This document shows, piece by piece, positions 1-5,041 of a stretch of 5,041 bases of DNA. The DNA is from Pseudomonadota bacterium (GTDB taxonomy: Bacteria > Pseudomonadota > Alphaproteobacteria > Reyranellales > Reyranellaceae): NCBI GenBank assembly GCA_023436825.1, contig JAEZHS010000010.1, forward strand, positions 1-5,041, read 5' to 3'. The translations under genes were made by a program, and so were the position numbers. The notes under the pieces are model-generated. The model saw only the letters and a list, made by a program, of their open reading frames with translations, ran no database searches and was not told the DNA's origin. Numbering within the stretch: the first letter of the stretch is position 1; each line of letters starts with the position of its first letter.

Positions 1-31
1 CAACACGACCGGTGCCTGCCCCCTTCCTCTA

Positions 32-56
32 TCCTCTCCCGTATGACGGGGGAGGA
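32..56. terminator. Possible 3' hairpin downstream of the gene cluster
   Basis: An inverted repeat TCCTC-T-CCCGT, loop ATG, ACGGG-G-GAGGA lies about 10 bases past the stop of the last gene. Read as plus-strand RNA it is an 11-bp helix with one G-U pair; read as minus-strand RNA the same position is a C-A mismatch. There is no T-tract on either side, so it is at best a weak or bidirectional terminator or a 3'-end stabiliser. It is the only structure I see in the non-coding bases 1-66. Confidence 0.4.
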
Positions 57-66
57 AGTCATGAGG

Positions 67-1110
67 TCATGGCGAGGCGTGCCTGTACACCGTCGGGATC
101 TTCGCAAGGTCCTGCAGCAGGTCGGGCGGCATGTCGGACGGCTTCGCCGAGTTCGCGCTGGCGCCGATCGAGTCGACCAGGCCGCCGAAGCGCTCGGCGA
201 TCGCCTTGGCGATCTGGTCATGACGGCCGACGGCGGCGAACAGGTGCACGACGTCGTCCGACACCTCCTTTGCCATCTGGTCCCACTGGCCGGCGCGGGT
301 CATGGCGTTGAGCTTGCGGCCGAGGTCGCCCAGCCCGTGCACCTCGAACACCGGCCAGTAGGCCGGCGTCGAACCGTAGAAGGCGACGCGATAGCGTACC
401 CAGTCGAACAGCCTGGCGACCGCTTCGTCGTCCTTGCCGGTGACGACGAAGCCGCCGCCGGAGATCTCGAAGCTCTCGCGGCTGCGGCCACGGGCGGCGA
501 GCCCGGCATCGATGATGGGCATGATGTTCTCAGCCAGGTACTTCCTGGTGCAGAACGAGTGGAGCTTCACGTCGTCGGACTCTTCCGCCGCCACCTTCAG
601 CATGACCGGGCCGACGGCGGCGACGCCGAGACGCGGCAGCGGGCCGTCATAGCCTTCCGGCACGAAGTTGGGCGTCATCAAGGTGAAGCGGTAGTGCTTG
701 CCCTCGTAATTGAGCTTGCTGCCGTCCTTCCACGACTTCCAGATCGCCCGCACCGCCTGCACATACTCGCGGATACGCGGCGCCGGCGGCGACCACGGCA
801 CGGAAAAGCGCCGCTCGTTGTGCGCCCTCACCTGGCTGCCGATGCCGAGCGTCACCCGCAACCCGCCGAAGCTCGACGCCAGGTCCCAGCCGACATTGGC
901 CACGGCCATGGGCGAGCGGGCAAAGGCGATGGCGACCCCGGTGTGCAGTTCGATCCGCTTGGTGGCGGCGCCGGCCACGGCCAGCGACAGGAACGGCTCG
1001 TGCCGGTTCTCCTGGGTGCTGACGCCGGTGTAGCCCGTCGCCTCGATCGCCTGGGCTGCCTGGCCGACCGTGGCCAGGTTCTCCTGAGGCAGAGTGGTGA
1101 ACACGCGCAT
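67..1110 (-). CDS. LLM class (luciferase-like) oxidoreductase, MSMEG_2256-like family (TIGR03617 type)
   Basis: This is a 347-residue single-domain TIM-barrel oxidoreductase of the bacterial luciferase-like superfamily. From remembered family sequences it best fits the putative F420-dependent MSMEG_2256 group. Supporting segments are: a start MRVFTTLPQ; an early barrel region with EATGYTGVSTQENRHEPF (23-40); RIELHTGVAIAFARSPM (52-68); the cofactor-site-like LGIGSQVRAHNERRFS.PWS (88-107); LRY-type helix wording at REYVQAVRAIW (114-124); YEGKHYRFTLMTPNF (135-149); FEISGGGFVVTG (214-225); the family-typical VAFYGSTPAYWPVFEVHG (242-259); and FAAVG (291-295). No signal peptide or membrane segment is visible, so it is probably cytoplasmic. 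The substrate is unknown. The reduced cofactor could be F420 or FMN, since the superfamily uses both and sequence alone does not decide. The start ATG has AGGAG 9 bases upstream, built partly from the coaA stop codon. It is the last gene of the cluster and ends in TGA at 69-67. Confidence 0.87.
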   Translation of the reverse strand: MRVFTTLPQENLATVGQAAQAIEATGYTGVSTQENRHEPFLSLAVAGAATKRIELHTGVAIAFARSPMAVANVGWDLASSFGGLRVTLGIGSQVRAHNERRFSVPWSPPAPRIREYVQAVRAIWKSWKDGSKLNYEGKHYRFTLMTPNFVPEGYDGPLPRLGVAAVGPVMLKVAAEESDDVKLHSFCTRKYLAENIMPIIDAGLAARGRSRESFEISGGGFVVTGKDDEAVARLFDWVRYRVAFYGSTPAYWPVFEVHGLGDLGRKLNAMTRAGQWDQMAKEVSDDVVHLFAAVGRHDQIAKAIAERFGGLVDSIGASANSAKPSDMPPDLLQDLAKIPTVYRHASP

Positions 1111-1119
1111 TCCGTTGCT

Positions 1120-1124
1120 CTCCT
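1120..1124 (-). promoter_or_regulatory. Ribosome binding site of the LLM oxidoreductase gene
   Basis: AGGAG on the minus strand lies 9 bases from the ATG at 1110. Its first two bases are the last two of the coaA TAG stop, so terminating and initiating ribosomes share this spot. This supports co-translation with coaA. Confidence 0.75.
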
Positions 1125-2064
1125 AGATTTGTCGCAGGGAAACCTGCGCGATTGAATGGTCGGCAGCCTTGTACAGCACGACGTGGGCCCGTTCGCGCGT
1201 CGGCAGGATGTTCTCCTTGAGGTTTACCTCGTTGATCGACGACCAGATGCGCCGTCCGGCCGCGCTCGCCTCCTCGGGCCCGAGGTCCTTGTAGTGATGG
1301 AAATAGGATGTCGGCTGCTGGAAGACGGTGCGCTGCAGCAGGCGAAAGCGATCGAGATACCAGGCCGCGATGTCGGCCGTGCTGGCATCGAGGTAGATGG
1401 AGAAGTCGAAGAAATCGGAAAGGATCACCGACGCCGGCCGACCGCCTGAACCGCCCGCGAGGCCGGGCTGCAGTACGTTCAGGCCCTTGAAGATCAGCAC
1501 GTCCGGCCGACGCACGACCTGCCACTGATCGGGCACGATGTCGTACGACTGATGCGAATAGACCGGCGCGCGCACCTCCGGCTGGCCCGCCTTCACGTCG
1601 GCCAGGAACTGGACCATGCGCTTGGCATCGTAGCTCTCGGGGAAGCCCTTGCGCGACATGAGCTGCTTCTCCTCCAGCGCGCGCAGCGGATAGAGGAAGC
1701 CGTCTGTGGTCACGAGGTCGACCGCCGGATGGTCGGGCCACCCTGCCATCAGCGCCTGGAGGATGCGGGCGAAGGTGCTCTTGCCGACGGCGACGCTGCC
1801 GGCGATGGCGATCACATAGGTATGCCCGGTCACCGGCCGGCCGAGAAAGGTGTCGGTGACGCCGTCGAGATTGCGCGCCGCCCGGACATGCAGGTTGAGC
1901 AGACGCGACAGCGGCAGGTAGACGTCGGCGCGCTCCTCGAGCGAAACGCGCTCGTTGAGCCCACGCAGCGACAACAGATCTTCCTGGTTGAGCGTGAGCG
2001 GCGTGTTGGCGCGCAGCTTCGCCCATTCGGTCCTGCTGAACGTCTGGTACGCTTCAGGGCGCAT
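1123..2064 (-). CDS. coaA: Type I pantothenate kinase
   Basis: CoaA phosphorylates pantothenate with ATP (EC 2.7.1.33), the first and usually rate-setting step of coenzyme A synthesis in the cytoplasm. The 313-residue product aligns by eye with the 316-residue E. coli CoaA throughout. It has [17 protein letters not shown] (41-57), the P-loop GSVAVGKS (89-96, Lys95), Arg100 matching E. coli Arg106 that takes part in CoA feedback binding, TTDGF (119-123) with Asp121 matching catalytic Asp127, KGFPESYD (139-146), PVYSH with His171 matching His177, [12 protein letters not shown] (216-227), WY..R (235-239) and NILPTRERA (285-293). One oddity: Lys193 sits where the family has glutamate in the ILEGLNVLQ segment (E. 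coli Glu199). The frame stays open to 2487, but similarity begins just after the ATG at 2064. That ATG has a GGGAG site 8 bases upstream, so I chose it. A GTG at 2073 is less likely because it abuts the GGGAG with no spacer. It starts 47 bases after gcvPB and lies 12 bases before the next gene. Confidence 0.96.
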   Translation of the reverse strand: MRPEAYQTFSRTEWAKLRANTPLTLNQEDLLSLRGLNERVSLEERADVYLPLSRLLNLHVRAARNLDGVTDTFLGRPVTGHTYVIAIAGSVAVGKSTFARILQALMAGWPDHPAVDLVTTDGFLYPLRALEEKQLMSRKGFPESYDAKRMVQFLADVKAGQPEVRAPVYSHQSYDIVPDQWQVVRRPDVLIFKGLNVLQPGLAGGSGGRPASVILSDFFDFSIYLDASTADIAAWYLDRFRLLQRTVFQQPTSYFHHYKDLGPEEASAAGRRIWSSINEVNLKENILPTRERAHVVLYKAADHSIAQVSLRQI

Positions 2065-2072
2065 GCGACGCA

Positions 2073-2077
2073 CTCCC
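2073..2077 (-). promoter_or_regulatory. Ribosome binding site of coaA
   Basis: GGGAG on the minus strand is spaced 8 bases from the ATG at 2064 and supports that start. Its three G residues (2075-2077) are also the distal arm of the hairpin at 2075-2101, so access to the site may depend on RNA folding or on ribosomes arriving from gcvPB. Confidence 0.65.
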
Positions 2078-2101
2078 GGGGCCGCACCGCGGCCATCCGG
2101 G
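2075..2101 (-). other. Two-part hairpin overlapping the coaA ribosome site
   Basis: On the minus strand an outer 5-bp stem (CCCGG at 2101-2097 with CCGGG at 2079-2075), a 2-base AT bulge (2096-2095) and an inner 6-bp stem (GGCCGC with GCGGCC around a GGT loop) make an 11-bp, all G-C helix. Its 3' arm contains the GGG of the coaA GGGAG site. It fills most of the 47-base gcvPB-coaA spacer and could restrict coaA translation. Confidence 0.5.
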
Positions 2102-2103
2102 GC

Positions 2104-2124
2104 GGCGGCCGCTATTCGGCCGCC
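2104..2124 (-). other. Perfect 8-bp hairpin around the gcvPB stop codon
   Basis: On the minus strand GGCGGCCG, a 5-base loop AATAG, then CGGCCGCC form an 8-bp stem made only of G-C pairs. The gcvPB TAG stop lies in the loop. No T-tract follows, so it is not a classical intrinsic terminator. It could pause transcription, protect an RNA 3' end, or simply reflect GC-rich coding of the final Ala-Ala-Glu codons. Confidence 0.5.
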
Positions 2125-3707
2125 TGCTTCATCGGATCGCCTTCGGGCGGATTGTTCGACGGCCGCCAGCGTAGCACGGGCTTGCGGGCGGCAAGCGTCT
2201 CGTCGAGGCGCCGCCGCGGGGCGAAACGCGGCGCGGCCTTGAACTCCTCGGCCGCGGTCCCGCTCTTCGCCCGCTCGGCCAGCGAGCGCAGTGCCGCGAT
2301 GAACAGGTCGAGATCCTCCTTGGCCTGGCTCTCGGTCGGCTCGATGAGCATCGCGCCGTGCACGACCAGAGGGAAGTACATGGTCATCGGGTGATAGCCC
2401 TCGTCGATCATCGCCTTGGCGAAGTCGAGGGTGCTCACACCGGTATCCTTGAGGAAGCTGTCGTCGAACAATGCCTCGTGCATGCACGGGCCCTCGAAGG
2501 CCGGCGTCATGACGTCCTTCAGCGAGGCCATCACGTAGTTGGCCGACAGCACGGCGTCCTCGGACGCCTGCTTAAGGCCATCGGCGCCGTGGCTCATGAT
2601 GTAGCTGAGCGCCCGGGTGAACATGCCCATCTGGCCGTGGAACGCTTTCAGCCGCCCCAGCGGCTTGCCATCGACCGCGGCGCCGTCTTCCGCGACGCGC
2701 CACTTGTCGCCGTCCTTCACGATCCACGGATAGGGCGCATAGGGCGCCAGTGCGGCCGACAGCACCACCGGACCCGCACCCGGCCCGCCGCCGCCATGCG
2801 GCGTCGAGAAGGTTTTATGCAGGTTGATGTGCATGCAATCGACGCCGAGGTCGCCCGGCCGCACGCGGCCGACGATGGCGTTGAAGTTGGCGCCGTCGCA
2901 GTAGAAGAAGGCGCCTGCGTCGTGCACCGCCCGCGAGATCTCGACGATCTCGGTCTCGAACAGGCCGCAGGTGTTGGGGTTGGTCAGCATGATCGCCGCC
3001 ACATCGGGCCCCAGCGCCGCCTTGAGCGCTGAGAGGTCGACGCGGCCGCGGTCGTTGGCCGGGATCGGCTTGACAGTGAAGCCGAGCGCCGCTGCCGTCG
3101 CGGGGTTGGTGCCATGCGCCGATTCCGGCGCCAGCACGACCTTGCGCTTGGCCCGCTCGCCGCGCGCTTCGAGGGCGGCGGCGATCGCCATCATGCCGCA
3201 CATCTCGCCGTGCGCGCCGGCGGCCGGCGACATCGCCACGGCCGGCATGCCGGTCAGCGTCTTCAGCCAGTGCGCCAGGCGGTCGATCAGTTCTAGCGCG
3301 CCCTGCACGGTCGAGACCGGCTGCAGGGGATGCAGGTCGCCGATGCCGGGCAGGCGCGCCACCTTCTCGTTGATGCGTGGGTTGTGCTTCATGGTGCACG
3401 AGCCCAGGGGATAGACGCCCATGTCGATGGCATAGTTCTTCTGGCTGAGGCGCGTGTAGTGCTGCACCACCTGGGGCTCGGAAAGGCCCGGCAGGCCGAT
3501 CTCGCCGGCGCGCTTCAGGCCGTTCAGGCGGTCCTTCACCTTCGGCGGTTCCGGCAGGTCGACGCCGCAGCGGCCGGACTGGCCCATCTCGAAGATCAGC
3601 GGCTCCTCGATCTGCAGCGCGCGATTGCCGGTGAAGGTTGGTTTGTCAGAGGCGCCGGCGGCGATGCCGCCACTACGACCCTGGGAGCGGTCGAGCGATT
3701 GGACCAT
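2112..3707 (-). CDS. gcvPB: Glycine dehydrogenase (decarboxylating) subunit 2, PLP-binding
   Basis: This is the C-terminal half of the split P-protein and carries the PLP cofactor; it pairs with GcvPA to decarboxylate glycine. In 531 residues from the chosen ATG I see EEPLIFE near 34-40, [13 protein letters not shown] around 99-111, [10 protein letters not shown] (160-169), HGTNPA (198-203), [11 protein letters not shown] (241-251), DGANFNA (271-277) and the PLP motif [16 protein letters not shown] (295-310). Lys298 is the expected Schiff-base lysine. The C-terminal part keeps the family HGQMGMF (357-363) and EPTES (456-460) segments. Length is at the long end of the normal 480-530 range. Two starts are possible: GTG at 3710 or ATG at 3707. 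I chose the ATG because the AGGAGG at 3715-3720 lies 7 bases from it but only 4 from the GTG. The ATG shares one base with the gcvPA stop (TGATG), so the two subunits are very likely translationally coupled and made in equal amounts. The stop is TAG at 2114-2112, inside a hairpin loop. Confidence 0.97.
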   Translation of the reverse strand: MVQSLDRSQGRSGGIAAGASDKPTFTGNRALQIEEPLIFEMGQSGRCGVDLPEPPKVKDRLNGLKRAGEIGLPGLSEPQVVQHYTRLSQKNYAIDMGVYPLGSCTMKHNPRINEKVARLPGIGDLHPLQPVSTVQGALELIDRLAHWLKTLTGMPAVAMSPAAGAHGEMCGMMAIAAALEARGERAKRKVVLAPESAHGTNPATAAALGFTVKPIPANDRGRVDLSALKAALGPDVAAIMLTNPNTCGLFETEIVEISRAVHDAGAFFYCDGANFNAIVGRVRPGDLGVDCMHINLHKTFSTPHGGGGPGAGPVVLSAALAPYAPYPWIVKDGDKWRVAEDGAAVDGKPLGRLKAFHGQMGMFTRALSYIMSHGADGLKQASEDAVLSANYVMASLKDVMTPAFEGPCMHEALFDDSFLKDTGVSTLDFAKAMIDEGYHPMTMYFPLVVHGAMLIEPTESQAKEDLDLFIAALRSLAERAKSGTAAEEFKAAPRFAPRRRLDETLAARKPVLRWRPSNNPPEGDPMKQAAE

Positions 3708-5041
3708 CACAGCACCTCCTTCAGGCCGGCGATCAGCGGCGCCATGCCCGCCTCGGTCGCTGTCTCGGTCGCGGCCAGCAGCAGAAGGTTCGCGACGGAA
3801 GGATCGTCAGGGATCAGCCGCGACACCGGAACACCTGCCAGGATACCGCGGTCGGCCAGCGCTTCGACCACCGGCGCCGCCGGCTTGGACAGGCGCACGG
3901 TGAATTCGTTGAAGAAGCTGTCGTTCAGCAGCTTCACGCCAGGTAGCGCGGCCACGCGATCGGCAAGTTCGCTCGCCTTGGCATGGTTGAGCTCGGCCAG
4001 GCGGCGAAAGCCCGCCTCACCCAACAGCGTCAGATGGACCGTGAAGGCGAGCGCACAGAGGCCCGCGTTTGTGCAGATGTTGGAGGTCGCCTTCTCGCGG
4101 CGGATATGCTGCTCGCGTGTGCTCAAGGTCAGCACGAAGCCCCGCTTGCCGTCGGCATCGACGGTTTCACCGACCAGGCGGCCGGGCATCTGGCGCACGT
4201 ACTTGTCGCGGGTGGCGAACAGGCCGACATAGGGCCCGCCGAAGCCCAGTCCATTGCCGACGGACTGGCCCTCACAGACCACGATGTCGGCGCCCATCTC
4301 GCCCGGCGGCTTTATGAGGCCGAGCGATACGACCTCGGTCACGACCACGATCAGCAGCGCACCGGCGGCATGGCAGGCGGTGGCGAGCTTGGTGAAGTCG
4401 CGCACATGTCCGAAGAAGCTCGGATTCTGCACGACCACACACGAGGTCTCCTTGTCGACCTTGGCGATCAGATCCTCCAGGCCCTCTGGATCGGCGGCGC
4501 CGGAGACGGCGCTATAGCCTTGCCAATGCGCGGTGGTCTCGATGATGTTGCGGTAGTGCGGATGGAGCCCGCCCGAGATCAGCGCCTTGGTGCGGCGCGT
4601 GATGCGGTTGGCCATCAGCACGGCTTCCGACGCCGCCGTCGAGCCGTCGTACATCGAGGCGTTGGCGACCTCCATGCCGGTTAAAAGGCTGACCTGGGTC
4701 TGGAACTCGAACAGGTACTGCAGCGTGCCCTGGGTGATCTCGGGCTGGTACGGCGTGTAGGACGTCAGGAACTCGCCGCGCTGGATCATGTAGTCGACGG
4801 CCGACGGCACGTGATGGCGATAGGCGCCGGCGCCGACGAAGAACGGCGCGCTGGACGGTGAGACGTTCTTCGCCGCGTAGCCCTGGAAAGCGCGCTCGAC
4901 TTCCAGCTCGCCGAGATGGTCGGGCAGGCCCGCGACCTTGCCGGGCAGCCGCGCCGAGGCCGGCACGTCCTTGAACAATTCGTCGACCGACTTGGCGCCG
5001 ACGACCGCCAGCATGTCGCGGCGATCGGTCGGCGTGAGGGG
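3707..5041 (-). CDS. gcvPA: Glycine dehydrogenase (decarboxylating) subunit 1, 5' end cut by window edge
   Basis: This is the N-terminal half of the two-subunit P-protein of the cytoplasmic glycine cleavage system (EC 1.4.4.2). With GcvPB it decarboxylates glycine using PLP and transfers the aminomethyl group to lipoylated GcvH. Family signatures run the whole length. Counting from the ATG at 5014, I see [10 protein letters not shown] (61-70), TSYTPYQPE (84-92), [14 protein letters not shown] (113-126), SGGLHPHYR (147-155), [11 protein letters not shown] (236-246), [10 protein letters not shown] (259-268), [19 protein letters not shown] (298-316) and DSFFNEF (365-371). The frame stays open upstream of that ATG to the window edge, adding nine residues (PLTPTDRRD). 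Known GcvPA proteins begin with a short stretch ending LPLTPEDRR, so the true start is probably only about four codons beyond the window, and the 5014 ATG is internal. Visible length is 444 residues against a usual 445-450. It ends in TGA at 3709-3707, overlapping the start of gcvPB by one base. gcvT and gcvH are often just upstream in such operons, but that region is not visible. Confidence 0.96.
   Translation of the reverse strand, partial: PLTPTDRRDMLAVVGAKSVDELFKDVPASARLPGKVAGLPDHLGELEVERAFQGYAAKNVSPSSAPFFVGAGAYRHHVPSAVDYMIQRGEFLTSYTPYQPEITQGTLQYLFEFQTQVSLLTGMEVANASMYDGSTAASEAVLMANRITRRTKALISGGLHPHYRNIIETTAHWQGYSAVSGAADPEGLEDLIAKVDKETSCVVVQNPSFFGHVRDFTKLATACHAAGALLIVVVTEVVSLGLIKPPGEMGADIVVCEGQSVGNGLGFGGPYVGLFATRDKYVRQMPGRLVGETVDADGKRGFVLTLSTREQHIRREKATSNICTNAGLCALAFTVHLTLLGEAGFRRLAELNHAKASELADRVAALPGVKLLNDSFFNEFTVRLSKPAAPVVEALADRGILAGVPVSRLIPDDPSVANLLLLAATETATEAGMAPLIAGLKEVL
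3715..3720 (-). promoter_or_regulatory. Ribosome binding site of gcvPB
   Basis: A perfect AGGAGG on the minus strand lies within the last codons of gcvPA, 7 bases before the gcvPB ATG at 3707. It decides the start in favour of ATG over the in-frame GTG at 3710. Together with the TGATG stop/start overlap it indicates translational coupling of the two P-protein subunits. Confidence 0.85.

Noticed and set aside
43..1155. Plus-strand open frame of 370 codons opposite the oxidoreductase gene
   Set aside because: It lies entirely antisense to a well-supported gene, is rich in Arg/His/Ala/Gly low-information sequence and has no recognisable motif. Long antisense frames are expected in GC-rich codon-biased DNA.
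647..2026. Minus-strand open frame of 459 codons spanning coaA and the oxidoreductase gene
   Set aside because: It is an out-of-frame shadow of both genes, composed of Arg/Gly/Ala/Pro-rich sequence, and cannot coexist with the clear family matches in the true frames.
2065..2111. Promoter or riboswitch in the gcvPB-coaA spacer
   Set aside because: The spacer is only 47 bases, nearly all G-C pairs, with no -35/-10-like elements. It is far too short for a known glycine riboswitch.
1552..2394. Plus-strand open frame of 280 codons across the coaA/gcvPB junction
   Set aside because: It is antisense to coaA and gcvPB, with no motif and no convincing ribosome site noted.
2065..2487. Upstream extension of the coaA frame to an ATG at 2487
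   Set aside because: The added 141 residues are a shadow of the gcvPB C-terminus in another frame. CoaA similarity and the ribosome site place the start at 2064.
3330..4232. Plus-strand open frame of 300 codons opposite gcvPB/gcvPA
   Set aside because: It is antisense to two strongly matched P-protein subunits; the serine/arginine-rich product is a typical reverse-frame artefact.

Overview
The window is a dense stretch of bacterial chromosome, very GC-rich (about two thirds G+C by eye), with four genes that all read on the minus strand. In transcription order (right to left) they are: gcvPA, the first subunit of the glycine decarboxylase P-protein, cut at its 5' end by the right window edge; gcvPB, the second P-protein subunit; coaA, a type I pantothenate kinase; and a luciferase-like (LLM class) flavin/F420-type oxidoreductase that looks like the MSMEG_2256 family. 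The two-subunit P-protein, the high G+C, the close packing and the protein wording (especially the GcvPB and CoaA sequences) suggest an alphaproteobacterium, perhaps of a Rhodospirillales/Reyranella-like lineage. That placement is an inference from remembered family sequences, not a search result.

Layout: gcvPA (3707 to beyond 5041) and gcvPB (2112-3707) overlap by one base in a TGATG junction, with a perfect AGGAGG ribosome site inside the end of gcvPA. A 47-base spacer holds two strong GC-rich hairpins: one has the gcvPB stop codon in its loop, and the other pairs with half of the coaA ribosome site. coaA (1123-2064) is followed after 12 bases by the oxidoreductase gene (67-1110), whose ribosome site shares bases with the coaA stop codon. 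The last 66 bases hold a 3' hairpin (32-56) that may mark the end of the transcript. No promoter is visible; the likely one lies to the right of the window, probably before gcvT/gcvH.

How the genes fit together: GcvPA and GcvPB form the PLP-dependent enzyme that decarboxylates glycine and passes the aminomethyl group to lipoyl-GcvH, feeding one-carbon folate metabolism. CoaA commits pantothenate to coenzyme A synthesis. The oxidoreductase substrate is unknown. The spacing supports co-transcription of all four, but nothing in the sequence proves a shared pathway.

I did not find a clearly new system: this is mostly housekeeping metabolism. The points worth a second look are a lysine in CoaA where the family has a conserved glutamate, the hairpin over the coaA ribosome site, and an actinobacterial-type oxidoreductase behind coaA.
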